The notes: generated from the sequence alone by a model not told the origin. Shown: positions 24,201-32,734, counted from the first letter of the stretch. The stretch is DNA of 64,000 nt from Ancylostoma caninum (GCA_037903475.1 JBAJFG010000375.1:62001-126000), one strand, 5' to 3'. Made by a program: numbers and translations.

Positions 24201-27200
24201 CGTTTCCGGTCTTCCATATTACTTGTGTGAGACATTATATACAGTTGTATAGCAAATTTCATGCTCCTTTCAGTCGTCCTATCTATTTTGAACGAAACTC
24301 ACATCTTTGCTGAATCTTTAATTTCGGAACGAAAGATGCCGAAACAGAACTTTTCTCTAATTCACTTCCGTGAATAAAACTTGACTGCATTACACCGGGC
24401 ACCTCCGAGAATACTACTACAGTTTCGTCCAAAGAACTGTGAGCGAACGCATACGGTGAAGCGGCTTCTGAGTTTTTCGACGTGTTGCGTCTTTCTTCCA
24501 AAATAGAGAAGGTCGCATAAATCTTCTTGGGGTTAGCACCCCTAAACCGATGGCTGTAATCAGTGAGGATCCGTTCAAAGCAACTTATTTGGTTTCGCAG
24601 GACCTCGCCGGTAATCGTTCTCAAGTCATCCCTTCCTCGGGTGAGAATATTAGGAAGAGTAGCTGTCAGACAAAAGGGGCTTTCATACATTTGCCGCGGC
24701 GGCGGCGCCGCTGCCGCGGCAAAAGTGGGTGCGCGGCAAAGGTTGCCGCCGAGCGGCATGCCGCGCTTTCATACAAACGTCGCCCAGCGACAAAATACCC
24801 TCTCGACCATTCCTTGCCGCTTGTCGCTGGGCGACGTCGCCGGGCGGCGCCGCGGCAAAAAAAGTAAACAGGCTCTTGTCGCGGCGACGTCGCCGCGGCG
24901 CCGCCGCCGCGACGTCGCCGGCCTATGCTTAACCATGGGCGACTGCCGCCGCGGCAAATGTATGAAAGCCACTAAACTGAATGAGTATCAGGTCGATCCT
25001 CGCTAAGAGGTCTACTTTGCGATTGAAGAAATTTCGCTCTACTTCTCAATCGCTTAGTGATACGCTGTGAAATACATATATGCCTTTATCGAAAAAATGA
25101 AGTGCCTTGCTCAACAATTGGGCCTAGAAGAAGCACAGAACATTGCCAGGAGCGAAAAGGCACCAAATTAATGCCACGGTGTATTTGTGGGTGTCTACTG
25201 CGAAACTATTTCATCACAGCTCATGAATTCTCTTGCAGTTGAGGGGTGCTTCTGATATATTTATGAAAAGTATCGAAAACTACACTGTGTGAGCCCGGCT
25301 TTGCTCAGTAAAATGAGTTCCATCCCATACAGTACCGTCGAGCCACATCTCACACAGCGGACACTCCACAGGCTGGTGCAGCCAGCCTTGGAAGCTCAGC
25401 CTTATGAATCATAATCAGCTAACCTCTCGCCTACCGTCTACCACTTCTTCGAGCATCTAGATGACATCATCTTGGAGAAATTCTTCGAGGACTGAAAGGG
25501 GACTAGAACTGCCCTGTGAGCGTTCGTCGATTATAGAAGGCTCATTTTGAATTCCTGGTCATCCGAGAAAACCAATCTCATTGGCAATGAGTTGTGCATC
25601 ACAACAGTTGAAGCTTGGTTTTGAATGCATGGTTCTGAAGCGAGTTATGGGGTTCGGAAGTAAAGGCTCGAAAACGCGCAATATTTTCGCACCAACCTAA
25701 TTTTATATAAGCCCATTTCTATTTTCTTATTTTTATCACTGTTTTAGTAATACTAAATTTCATACAAACGATTCCATGCAATAGCAAAAAAGGCAGAAGT
25801 TATACAAAATTAATTTTGAGAATTCTCAGTGCTTGAATCCCTACCGGTCACCTTCCCTTTTCGAGAACAGGGTCAAGCGTACGGTGGTAATTTACCAAAG
25901 GGGGCCGCATCGAGGGGAACAGGGAGGGGTCACCTGAAGAAGGTAGTATTTTTCATCACCGAGATCCAAGTTCGATTCATCGCGAGGATGTTAGTGTTGC
26001 AAACACTTCAACATGCTCTTTTCCTTTTAGTACGATGGATAACTAGTGTAACATCGACGGCTACCACTTTCTTCTTACTCTTGGACGTTTTATTTGGTTG
26101 TAAATCGACCCCTAAGGCCCAGTGAATATGTAGCTCAGAATGCAATTCCGTATATGGTGTCCTATGACCTCTACACATCACATGGTGCTCCAGAGCTATG
26201 GAAGCGGTTCCCCAGAATCAAACCTTATGAGGATGCAAAATTCCGCGGCTTCTCGTTCATTGGAAATTCTTTTATAGCGATAAGACCAAATAAGACATGA
26301 CCGCAAAATTTATTAAATTTGATGTGTGTTGACACTCAATTACTGATAAAATCAGAAGATTCTGTAAAAAGCGGCCCTACGCATAAGAAAGAGCAATTCT
26401 TCCTCTATTACAATGCTTTGAAGCTGTTCCCTCATAGAAAGCAACCATGAAGTTATTTGCCTCAGATTGACACCGCAATTTTAAACTTGCCAAAAATCAG
26501 GTTTTTCTTCCATGGCTTTTTTTCAGCGAACATTTGAAAGCTGACAAAGCTTTGAAAATGACTCTGAAAGAGGAATTCAATCTCTATGTTCCCATAAAAT
26601 TTCAGCTCTCAAAGTTACCTGGGGGGAGTTTTATTCCGTTGGTAAACCGATGGTAAACCGCTGGTAAAAATGGCAATTTTCCCAGCTTTTTACCAACGAA
26701 TTTCCACCCAGATTTAACTGTAATAAACCAAATTTCTTAAAACAAGAAGATATGCACCAGAAAGCGCAAATCTTTCTGATAGCAGAGCGACCCAAGCCAT
26801 TTTCCGAGGTCACGTGCCAACCTTTTTAAATTCGTGACAAACCATGCATCTGCACGTGAACGATTCTAATTCTTAGTAAAAGAACACCACTAATGCGCGA
26901 CTTTCACAGTTCAAAAAGGTCCTGACAATTTGTTTTTGCTCATACACATAGCAACTTGACTTTCGACTGCTTCACATACATTTTTCCATTTTGCAAAAAG
27001 TAGTCTCCGGCGGGGATCGAACCGTGGACCTGTTTGAACATGGCTACGACTTCTGCGTCACACCCGTTGCTTAGTACAATAAGTGTGTAGATGTGCGACA
27101 TGGACATGTGCGACGTCTGTCTGGTTGTTTCATTGATAAAACTTGGAATTCAAAAATAAAAATTAAAGATTGAAAGGCGAAAATTTAATTTTGAAAATTA

Positions 27201-30200
27201 ATTGAATTCAAAAAATATCTTCCGGATGTTTTGGAAGTTGTTGAAGTACAATGACTCAAAATGGAAAAAGAATTAAAAGTTCTGGGAGGGGGTCACATTT
27301 CCCCGTCTGTAAAGGGGGGTCGCTTCGGGATCGAATATTTACCAACACTATGCTTGACCCTGTTTCCTGCTCTTTCCCTCATCACTCCTCCCTGATCCTC
27401 CGCAGCTCGGCTTGTCGAACACGGCCAAATTTTGCCTCCAAGATTCACTTCGCCCAAATATGTCCACAAAAACCAACTTGAGCTAACCGCTTAATTAATT
27501 AGTTTGATTCATGCTATCGGATCTTGTTAAGAACCATTGGTTAGTTTGGTTTCGACAGATAGCGACGGAGTCCACATGAAACCTCTCGATAAGATGATTT
27601 CTGAGGGTCAAACTCCGCTCTGGTGGACAAACTGCTTTTCATTCTCTTCCTGAAATTGTTGAAAAAGAAACAATCGAACATTACGTTTGGCTTTGCAATT
27701 TGTACTAGTGTCATTTTTGGGGGCTCAATTTGGAGTGGTATCATGTGACTGCACGGTTATGTTAGCTGGAACCAAATATTAGCGGAATTCTTCCTTTCGG
27801 TTCCCGTTTCTATCAATATTTGCAACTTGTACTCTTTGTTTCATTGCTCTCCAGAAAAATAATTGGTTTTACAAGGCTAATCATGTGGTTCCGATTCTTT
27901 TATTTTGTACTTTTGATATTAATTCAATTTGCTGGATTTCAAGAGGTTTTCAAGCTGTCAAGCACTGTTTTCTACGTTTTTTTTTCTCAGTCTGGATGAC
28001 CGCTAATTTTTTACTGTTTCAGAAGAAGTGAACCTGCGATTTTCTATGGATGTATGGCAATTCCTATGTTCGTTGGCAAACATATCCTAAGAAAGGACAA
28101 GAATTACTGGATGAGTGACTATCGAGTGAGTTCTTGGATGCTTACGTCTAATTACTGTGCTGTGTAGGTCTAAAATGAGATCACTGTAGGTTACTTATGA
28201 CAACCACAAGGTTTTTGCAAAGCCGTCGAAAACCACCGTAAGGCTGTTCACTGACTTGAAACCAGACGTCTTTGATTTGTCAGCGGTAGATGGGTACAAG
28301 TGAGTATCCTAGAAATGGTTCTGTAGTACAACAGCGATGTTCACCGTGATGTTGATGTTTACAGATTCTGTGAATTCTGTGAGCGATATGTTTCGGAGAA
28401 TAACAAGCACTGTTTCATGTGTTCGGCCTGCACGTCGAAAGTGAGTAGATGTGGTTGCATCGTTGTTGTCGGTATAATTTTAGTTTTGCGCCATCAGTGG
28501 TCTTTTCTGCTGCTTACCAGGAAGGGATACTAGGAGGAGCGGGGGGTCCGACAACTGGTAGCGAAATGTATACTGTTACATACAGTTTTTGTCTGATCTC
28601 GAATTCGTTTTCCTTATCTGCTTCGGAACTCTCTGTAAAGAGTTGCGGGACATAATTTCGGCTAGTCTAGACCGGCCAAATCTAGCTTTGGAGTTACGTT
28701 CCGCTGGGAATGTGCGCGAAAACCATTTCAAACTTGTCACCTAATCGAAATTAATTAATGCTTCTGGAATTTCCTTAGATCTAGATCCCGCAACCCTATA
28801 GCAGAACATATCCAGAGAGCGAAATTTTGGCTGCCTTGAACGAGCTTCAATCTTGCCACGTAACTCTTTGCAGAGAGCTCCGCCCAAAAAAGGAAAACAG
28901 CTTTGAAATCAACATCACAAACTGCATATGACAGTTTACATTTCGTTACGCGTTGTCGGACCCTCCTACGTAATACCCTTCCCGTGTTAGATGGCTGTTA
29001 CCGTAGGTCAAGACCTAAGAAAATATCATATCTGAGTTCATAACCATATATTAATGAAAATTGCCGAGTATTTTCTTCATCCTTCACTCTTTTGAAATCT
29101 TCTAGTTACATCTGACTTCTTCTGGATCTCCGTTCCTATCTTGCGCCATTGCTAGTCAGTCGCCTGTTTTCTCAGGTCGCTTTGGTTTCGCATTCGCTAA
29201 ACATTTGATTTATGCGTCTGCTTCCCTTCCTTTTGCTCTGTTTCAGACCAAAAGTAGTAGTTTATTATGTCTGGTTTGTGATTCTTTTCTTTCCAATGCC
29301 TGAAATTTCTTTTATTGGGTAATTAGCGGAGAATATTCAAATCTTTTTTAGTTGCTGTCTGTTGAAGGATTTGTGAGGAACGTGTATGAGGTTAAGCTAT
29401 TCGATGAAACTGAGAATAGTTGGGTTGAAGAGCATGTTCTGCTTGGTGTTATGGGCATTATTGGAGATCTTCTGGATGGTCTACAGAAAACCTAGAAAAT
29501 CCAGAGAGCACGTCGACTGTTGCAACGGTGCTGATGTTTCTTAGAGCAATTGATCTCATACCAGGTGTTGTAGCTTCGCGGGGCTTCAAACTTAGGTAAT
29601 GAAACCTTTGTGTATCTCTGGCATCAAATACACGAAGTAGAAAATAGAAGGATAACTTCTACTGAAGTACTGACGTGTCTTCACAGAACTGGAACTTCAA
29701 TGAAATTTTGCCGACCCCTTCAATTTTCTTTGAGAAGTCTCATGACATTAAATCATTCTATGATTCCAGGAAGTTGCAGTTTAGTTTTTGCTGTTAGCAT
29801 GTGCGGCAGCACTCGACTCCCAATGCTGTAAAGTACTCATTGCAAGCGAAGAAGTAATCAGAATTTTCTCGTGAGAGACGTGCAGAAAAGTAATTCTGAT
29901 TTTTCTCGCGTTATATTTGAGAACTGGAATGTAAGCGAGTGTATCCGCAGTAAAGATCAAATTCCAAAGGCATTCTTGAGAAGAAACAGTTACGATAATT
30001 AATAAGATGTGATGCTCATACGTTTCACTGGGTGCCACTATTTTCATCATTTTTCTTGATAATGTAATTTCACCTGAATTCCAGATATTGAGAGAGAGAG
30101 TTCTGAGAGGTCCAAAAACCAATTATGAACCTTGGTTTTTTGTCATAGTTTTCAAAAAGTGATCACGGGAGCGTGAAACATTCAGATTGCATGCGGAGAG

Positions 30201-31786
30201 CACGTTAAAGCTGGCAGAACTGCTTAAACGCATCATCCCACCTCAGAATTGTTTTTGAGATTTTCACATGAGACGGTCACAATGTTATACTTGATTCTAT
30301 AAAAAAAAACTGCGGAAAAAAAGCCCGTTTTCAAGCCCTATTTATTGAGGAGCATGTGGGCGGAGCCAATGCGGAACTGCAGGCTTTCACCTTATGTACT
30401 CCTTTGCTCGTAATGCATGGAGTGCAGTTTCTGTTCTGATAGTGGATGAGGAACTCTCGAGAGAATTATTAATTTCCCCAGAAGGTGCGCTTCCGGGAGT
30501 GAATTATTCAGGCAGTGTCCTTGCCCCGCCCCTCGGCTCCGCCCGCAGGCTACCCAAGAATTGGGGGTGTGTATCATCGTGAGGGAAAAGGAGGCGTAAC
30601 CAGGCGACTCCAATTGGCGCGTTCGGGCCGCTCGTCACGCCCACCTTTTTGAATTCGTAAGGCGTCGATTATTACTTAACACATGTTGTATTGATGCATG
30701 GCGCCGTATGAATTCAAACAGATGGGCATGACGGACGGCTCGAATGCGCCAATCAGAGTCGCCTAGCTACACCCCCTTTTCCCTCACTATGATACACACC
30801 CAAGAATTGAGGCTCGAGAACAGGTTTTTTCTGTAGTTCTGCACACATACCATTGTGGTCTGGAGATTCTTTTCACATGGAAATCTTAAAAACGATTCTG
30901 AGGTGGAGCGGTGCCTTAAGGATTGGCTCTGGTCTACTTCTTTGTGACCCGGCCAAAGTGGATTGAACATGGTTTATGCGCAAGGGGCGGAGCTTACCTA
31001 CATCGAGCAGTTTGGTCCATCCAGCTGGGCTCGCATATCATTTCCCGAAACTGCTGGCATTTGTTTGATAGTCCAGCACATAATTCTGATGTGCTTTAGT
31101 ATTGGCAAGGTAGCGTGCTGAAATAATGCTTGAGAAATGTAGGAAAGCACGCGCCACACCATATGTCAATAGTGTCAAACGAAACGGGAACAAGTCTATT
31201 CCATTATTTTTTCTTTTATTAACGTTGCCCTGATTGTCTGCGCATCCTCGCACTTAGTTGTTGTCGCTTCTCTCTTGCTTGATCCTCCTGTACTTGAGTT
31301 GACCTGTTCAAACAGCTGGTGATTGGGCGTGCCTTAGCAGGCCTCGACTACTGGGGTTCTTTGTATACAAGGTATCAAGACCTTTTACTGAAACTGGCCT
31401 CTTTGCCGGTACCGTAGCAGTAGCCTAGGTGGAAAAGAGCTGCTGATTACACGCAGGTTATTAGCCGATACCGTTACTCGAAATTTTCTAATTGTTTTGG
31501 TTTGTTGCAGTGGATTTACGGAGGAATTTGTTGTGTTTCCAGAGGTGGCTTTCCTCCAAATATGTCTTAAGTTTGTTTCTTCCTAACAAGACTCATCAAT
31601 TAACTTTATTCTCCATGAGCCATCTATTATCATTTGTCCTTTTTTCAGGATGGATCTCCGTATAAACACTGTGAACGATGCATGAGATGTGTCAAGATGA
31701 GCTATCGTCACTGTTTAAAATGCGAGCGTTGCCATTTGGAAGGTCGTTGCTTCACGAAGGATGAAAGTGATGGTCACGATAACTGA
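9225..31786 (+). CDS. ZCCHC4: ZCCHC4-like rRNA N6-adenosine methyltransferase (12 exons)
   Basis: Family role: N6-methylation of one adenosine in large-subunit rRNA in the nucleolus. Exons: 9225-9411, 10762-10834, 10912-11067, 20016-20175, 20233-20325, 20388-20456, 20526-20624, 21774-21925, 28023-28125, 28190-28299, 28365-28440, 31649-31786. All eleven junctions are GT-AG and in phase, giving 471 residues (human protein about 513). Domains in order: Lys-rich N-terminus (1-45); GRF-type zinc finger (HCSHG ... FFAC, about 58-100); C2H2-like FCHEC...KHKC (about 150-165); Rossmann-like methyltransferase beginning near [10 protein letters not shown] (about 193) with GVLCLGAPR; catalytic DPPF near residue 289; MSDYRVTYDNHK; then Cys/His clusters CEFC/CSAC and CERCMRC/CLKCERC at the C-terminus. 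Intron 3 hosts a BEL retrotransposon, intron 8 (6.1 kb) several MITEs and a SINE, intron 11 two foldback elements. AATAAA is at 31872. The reading frame appears intact despite the insertions. Confidence 0.93.
11369..11623 (-). repeat. 3' LTR of the BEL element
   Basis: 255 bp, reading TGTAGCG...GTCGACA on the plus strand (TG...CA ends). It differs from the other LTR by two transitions (near 11386 and 11473). In sense direction it carries TATATAAGG, then AATAAACC. It contains five ACTTGT (+) hexamers at 11397, 11415, 11425, 11439 and 11613. Confidence 0.95.
11624..11640 (-). other. Polypurine tract
   Basis: Sense-strand GGTGGGCGGGAG directly abuts the 3' LTR, the expected plus-strand primer position. 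Confidence 0.7.
11644..13164 (-). CDS. Third ORF of the BEL element: coiled coil plus Gag-like zinc fingers
   Basis: 506-residue open frame between env and the 3' LTR. A TTTTTTAG acceptor-like site lies within the first codons and a second ATG (MDEDLANLS) about 14 codons in, so expression from a spliced RNA starting at that ATG is likely. Residues about 138-212 form a heptad-rich coiled coil. About 270-370 is very acidic with His/Tyr/Asp runs. Residues about 406-506 hold CAFC...[13 protein letters not shown]...C, RRCWYC...GHHRALC, the same arrangement as the zinc-knuckle block of the gag ORF (residues 365-427). I infer a Gag-related nucleic-acid-binding protein. It carries 14 sense ACAAGT hexamers, many encoding Gln-Val pairs. 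I recognise no named family. The longest opposite-strand ORF here (11823-12719) is a shadow. Confidence 0.8.
   Translation of the reverse strand: MPIILFFSITISEMDEDLANLSIFMNGKKPTTSCLENNLTLTLDGLHRQVDTAATIRVDWAHMKGDPAFTFGTPEEQVIVVNRILRAASVAKEKIVRLASSYLLTNKWYAAQVDPVRLSEWSQVQQKTADIPEVMSVANEEAKRLSTLIKEIEIELQKAEKNVYEAKVHDKTELYKRVAHTLQNRLQEQQQDIHALTLQVRELESKAQAKETDNKYEYEQMTDTKENTTTSKRMQLTGLQVQVECEERRVQQVYSDCDNKYEQHHGGQQERSDYERGTEECHLRQVSPNHEQVYDDYYHDADHYNHENQRRDPDEPMSDPDYFEQMIDEVKTYSEDESMDEDHDLVLENISSDEDDAHDNNEEINDETWRRRRWREDLLQMEHVLRNFPFRKIGESSRGVDSSVECAFCRRVGQHYSDSCPEVTDGDERYNIVRHGGLCKHCLDHCPPDKCKFKPRRCWYCERIRGTIVEDLMPDDGGHHRALCNVPDARNTLRRRIEDLRRQLNG
13286..15892 (-). CDS. Integrase C-terminal tail fused to phlebovirus-type envelope glycoprotein
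   Basis: 868-residue open frame of an endogenous retroelement. Residues about 15-75 ([24 protein letters not shown]) are the tail that follows a BEL integrase core; the core itself is deleted, so the first ~15 residues are junction read-through and the listed ATG is not a natural start. After a linker come four hydrophobic segments at about 141-156, 273-297, 335-352 and 812-831, and a basic run at 324-334. A large Cys-rich ectodomain (about 355-800) has [15 protein letters not shown] at about 480-494, resembling the class II fusion glycoprotein that nematode Cer7-type elements took from phlebovirus-like viruses. The protein ends in a membrane anchor plus a basic amphipathic tail. The frame shows no stop. 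Whether it is translated in this deleted copy is unknown; a spliced message would be needed. Confidence 0.85.
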   Translation of the reverse strand: MERGIRLGYTIATSSQGVLISEPIQPRQSWKMGRIQELVPNSEGIVREAIIVLPSRRQIRRPVNLLVPMELDDGQHCNSRKDESLSRNKSTTSGNIPAIPTEGASDVEQSINNGQRTSRYNLRSRRQVNYKDFLTLLQMTNVPLILTVLLTMVIMGESSQTVSLIPSLHLGNHSQTRSIRCIEGGVNLISTKQAPYEVCAEEFCLVYDTPQVKETVMFPSQVVLHEHRVQWKFINDESVNTIETTCPPAPFCEHIDCTFCSAVIFNPECWPFKAILATTVLLYFVITGCYVFLYVPLTLGTPLRIFTSFVWGCIRRLIMSMARVLRRRRRDRQRPVDLVELLALICMVCLVRDVQTCQKVNLFSHVSTICSQSNEGQLCKVQLSEVLKINPFKREACFKLLRNETSLHEIRIQWKSLALICEPETSLFTRDTGYHVVDSKRCPHTGSCKGKKCASINSTSLLPELERGNKYPGTTACVESCGGPGCDCFYWSSGCLFYRIYLTPTSSQVYEIFHCTRWSEAAKVEIKHFDAIQGKTRTYIAHMRPNIPVAWNSFTFTLSSVTVPPTPLLNTHFITDGNNTAIWDSHMTPPLQCPNKFAAETLTCTVVEDCTCYPAETQANCKCREANISAWFNNVQHMLPIVQPAVSFARTNHGQVRATIQNMITAEIILNIQDNLRTDIIVDSAICTIDNTVLSGCYRCAKGAQAQVNCISSKRTQAEIECSTTSFTIPCDQKGVRSVLHFSFSEARIHETCKVSCGTVTTSFEVAGILKFTHTASNLLYKWLQGNPTTDFDMQWPDIWHIVDIFLQWYKTLIACLITLVVVLILTYLYLPTFGFRIIRSAIGLIIRLIRTCYRLLLRAICCFRGRS
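15835..19134 (-). CDS. BEL gag - protease - partial reverse transcriptase (truncated pol)
   Basis: 1,099-residue open frame. DUF1759-type gag core lies at about 160-310. Tandem zinc knuckles at about 365-427 have the spacing CxxC...H...C, LCxxC...H...C and CFKC...HHTSC. The retropepsin motif [10 protein letters not shown] is at about 525. A partial RT runs from about 825 ([27 protein letters not shown]) with YVDN at about 964, where most RTs have YxDD; whether YVDN is usual for nematode BEL elements should be checked. The frame ends after a thumb-like segment ([17 protein letters not shown]). RNase H and the integrase core, normally the next ~600 residues, are absent, and the frame closes in five unrelated codons after the deletion junction (about 15845-15860). 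The sense hexamer ACAAGT occurs 17 times in this ORF up to about 16169, in all three codon phases. Its start overlaps no other ORF; its end overlaps the env ORF in another frame. Confidence 0.92.
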   Translation of the reverse strand: MSCQFATPKRLLTHYCKKLEIALMRFKTDKLETLNIASVDEELSPTFIRDSRQRLEEALGVIEAATSKIQQLLQDYAVDLAALVTPLPKEEEDFEKYSSKAEEILTSAFDYNLLLQARIRAFKSLTPRLFAPQGITRAPDTSIQSEPPLANPTVRPLELPTLPIPKFSGNVWEWDNFWELFHSNVHSQSLSELHKFNYLLNALKGEALESVKKFQVTKENYPKVLDFLKHKYGDSEELVFRLIDRLDSCSLRSPAISDQRKLFEQIQVVVTQLEQKGENVNSQWLIRRILSKFPNGIQRKVLAKKQTVTTESTFTIKVLFQLLEEIISNEEMVTLYTGGSDRSSLPTSTRFDNKSRQVSISVPSCMYCEGKHKSFACDKYRTPQERSQYLRDHKLCLICASPQHITSECQGRPCFKCQKRHHTSCCFQSGSKEWNNTPKKEFDYKKKVKGTSNGGKEPKLFKSSVKVNHLGHDKQDTASPEEKTILEVQSEKRPQRREGTFLPTGELTVMNPATKELRKVDVLLDTGAEISFIDTTLAQELQLPTLKEARLRLHTFGSDKVQEKHSRKVPLEVWDAEGRPLSLVLFTHDILTKPFLTAPVCEEDLVFLRRKNLPINFSSNKSTVKPSILLGSDQLWTLLRQNEPHLQLPSGLHLLPTRLGYLITGQVNKSPHIETQEDEIDKWDGYWTLEGQVNTVSLPDESLDDNDWEKYWKLQSAGTEEFSTSEREEKIRTDQQVWEAFNRTIEKRSDGYYVRLPWKEVNASLPDNRAIAQSRLSSVWNSLQKDEDLLEKYNEVFADQLRQHILEEVPDDSLSQVPRVHYIPHQAVLTPHKTTTKLRVVYDASAHYKGCPSLNDVLHRGPVILPQLFGVLLRFRIGKIAITSDVEKAFLQVRLHENDRDYTRCLWLHNHKLPPTADNIKVLRFTRVTFGLNTSPFLLAGTIHFHLDQYKEDPQLVSEIKENLYVDNLILTVDTPEESLYVYSKTKQVFNDLKMNLREFASNSADLLMKISDKDATKEALPKVLGVSWNLSSDCFQLSCTPKVYSTITKRTVASTLASIYDPMGWLLPLLHRAKIFLQSLWKEGFDWDTPLPQVHKES
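19292..19303 (-). other. Primer binding site, tRNA-Gly-like
   Basis: Directly after the 5' LTR the sense strand reads TGGTGCATCGGT. Its complement ACCGATGCACCA matches the 3' end of a tRNA whose acceptor begins GCATCGG, as I recall for animal tRNA-Gly(GCC). A TGG start next to the LTR is diagnostic of a primer site; the tRNA identity is from memory. Confidence 0.8.
19304..19558 (-). repeat. 5' LTR of the BEL element
   Basis: 255 bp, aligned without gaps to 11369-11623 with two differences. The element's promoter is expected here: a TATATAAG sequence on the minus strand lies at about 19434-19427, followed in sense direction by AATAAA. It holds the same five ACTTGT hexamers as the 3' LTR. Confidence 0.95.
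19564..20015 (+). other. Remainder of ZCCHC4-like intron 3
   Basis: Ordinary intron sequence with a TC-rich stretch (about 19640-19690). Exon 4 begins after TTTTAATTTTAG. No other feature seen. Confidence 0.6.
21204..21339. mobile_element. Palindromic mini-element (hairpin), 136 bp
   Basis: CTTTCTCAAAAATCCTTG at the left is exactly complementary to CAAGGATTTTTGAGAAAG at the right. The arms pair almost completely to a short loop near 21270. It lies in intron 7 of the ZCCHC4-like gene. Confidence 0.85.
21942..22218. mobile_element. hAT-like MITE, 16 bp downstream of a splice donor
   Basis: Inverted termini CAGTGGTGGACG and CGTCCGCCACTG (one mismatch) with 8-bp flanks ATAGGGTG (21934-21941) and ATAGGATG (22219-22226), i.e. 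a target duplication with one change. Inner ends are G-rich and C-rich. The insertion begins 16 bp after the exon 8 end (21925), so the donor is intact. Confidence 0.85.
22227..23396 (+). other. Intron 8 sequence without assigned features
   Basis: AT-rich intron sequence. A diffuse stretch around 22470-22680 reads like decayed coding sequence on the plus strand, but I cannot assign it to a family. Confidence 0.4.
23397..23640 (+). mobile_element. tRNA-derived SINE
   Basis: The head resembles a tRNA: A-box-like TGGCCTAGTGGTTAGCGC at about 23402, B-box-like GCGATCGATTCC at about 23445, then a tRNA-unrelated body containing TATATAAGGATCC. The 3' limit is uncertain. Pol III promoters inside a gene intron are typical of SINEs. 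Confidence 0.65.
24678..24970. mobile_element. GC-rich MITE with nested palindromes
   Basis: Termini GGCTTTCATACATTTGCCGC and its complement ending GAAAGCC, with over 25 bp complementary. The interior is made of GCCGCGGC- and CGACGTCGCCG-type palindromes and repeats the CTTTCATACAAACG end motif internally at about 24767. Its base composition is far from the AT-rich surroundings. The ORFs across it are artefacts of the repeats. It is in intron 8 of the ZCCHC4-like gene. Confidence 0.85.
24971..26996 (+). other. Intron 8 sequence, no confident feature
   Basis: No exon of the host gene is needed here, since exon 8 joins exon 9 in phase. Open stretches at 25829-26125 and 26094-26300 show no recognised domain. 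A short GGTAAACCG-type triplet repeat lies at about 26636-26670. Confidence 0.45.
26997..27080 (-). mobile_element. Degenerate tRNA-like sequence (SINE or tRNA pseudogene)
   Basis: On the minus strand GTGACGCAGAAGTCGTAGCC resembles an A-box region, followed about 25 nt later by a clean B box, GGTTCGATCCC. No cloverleaf acceptor stem can be closed, so it is not a functional tRNA gene. Confidence 0.45.
27081..28022 (+). other. End of intron 8, no feature seen
   Basis: AT-rich intron sequence. Its acceptor TTTTTACTGTTTCAG is directly followed by exon 9 at 28023. Confidence 0.5.
28518..28985. mobile_element. Foldback element, about 470 bp, diverged arms
   Basis: The left arm (about 28518-28665) and right arm (about 28830-28985) are complementary over about 150 bp with mismatches. 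Shared blocks are GGTCCGACAAC / GTTGTCGGACC, CGAAATGTA / TACATTTCG, CTCTGTAAAGAGTT / AACTCTTTGCAGAG. It lies in intron 11 of the ZCCHC4-like gene. Confidence 0.75.
29349..29598 (+). pseudogene. Unidentified coding-like relic in intron 11
   Basis: After an acceptor-like CTTTTTTAG, a frame reads [19 protein letters not shown] and on to a stop near 29494. A second frame continues with [11 protein letters not shown], then a hydrophobic [16 protein letters not shown], ending at a GTAATG. The composition looks like real protein with one frameshift. I recognise no family. It is not needed by the host transcript, whose exons join in phase without it. Confidence 0.3.
30564..30801. mobile_element. Palindromic MITE with 8-bp target duplication
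   Basis: GGGGTGTGTATCATCGTGAG at the left pairs with CTCACTATGATACACACCC at the right, and arm pairing continues for about 90 bp. Flanks are the exact 8-bp repeat AAGAATTG at 30556-30563 and 30802-30809. It lies in intron 11 of the ZCCHC4-like gene. Confidence 0.9.
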
Positions 31787-31871
31787 CATGTTTACTCCCT
31801 TCCCTTTTTCGCTTTTTTCATTTTATTTCGGTTCATTGCCAAATCTGGAAATTCCATTGGAGGAACTCGAA

Positions 31872-31877
31872 AATAAA
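31872..31877 (+). terminator. Poly(A) signal of the ZCCHC4-like gene
   Basis: AATAAA 86 bp after the stop codon at 31784-31786. Confidence 0.6.
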
Positions 31878-32734
31878 AGAAAGAGAAAAAGTAGGGGAAG
31901 GAATAAGAAAAGATGAAGTTCAAAAAAGTAGAAAAGGGTAGCCTGCATGTCTTCTGATTTTCGACTGGCCAGTATTAATATTATATGTGCTCATTTGAAT
32001 TTGCAGATGGCTCTTTCATTTGTGATCTAACATTTCGTCAGAAAGGCTTCATCACCCTGAAGGGCTTCACCAACCATCAGCTTGAAGCAAAGTTCGAATC
32101 TGCGCTCTGAGCCGCCGAACTTCGTTCGTTCCAGGGCCAGTATCACATCGTTTCTGCTGCATTGAGGAAAATTCCTTGTAAACAACTGAGAGGAAACCTT
32201 TAAGTCCACAGTTTTCTGGCATTGCTGCATGTACAGATCACGATACTTGCTGTGCACAGCTCAGTGTCATCTCGTTTCCTGGTGGTATATGGGTCCGGGT
32301 GTCCCGCTAATCTCTACAGCTCACATAGTATTACGAAAAGGAGAAAGTCATTCGTAATTGACACACATTCATTCCTGTTGATTATGTTTGGATTTCTTGT
32401 AGAAATCCAGAGATTCCATAACATGTTCAAACTGTTGGACCTTCTATATTGAAAAAACAGTTCTCGATTGCATGGCATGCGTATGAGAAACATTTGACTA
32501 ACAAACAAGGGAAGCTTAACATCTCCGCGTGGGAGGCGAAAATTCGAAAAACACAACAGCGATGACTGTGATGTGTAAAGGCATTGCGAGAATTCTTTAG
32601 TTTTTGCCAAAAATCCAAGAATGAATAACAAGAATGTCCATCCATCAATTACAGATGTCTTTATCTCCTTATCAGTATGCAATGGAGTTCAGTGGTCAGA
32701 GCGCAAATTCAAACCCTTCTTCATTTGCAGGCCC

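Noticed and set aside
25855..27370. Inverted similarity between 25855-25935 and 27290-27370 as an element's ends
   Set aside because: Only a short block around AACAGGGTCAAGC matches convincingly; not enough to define an element.
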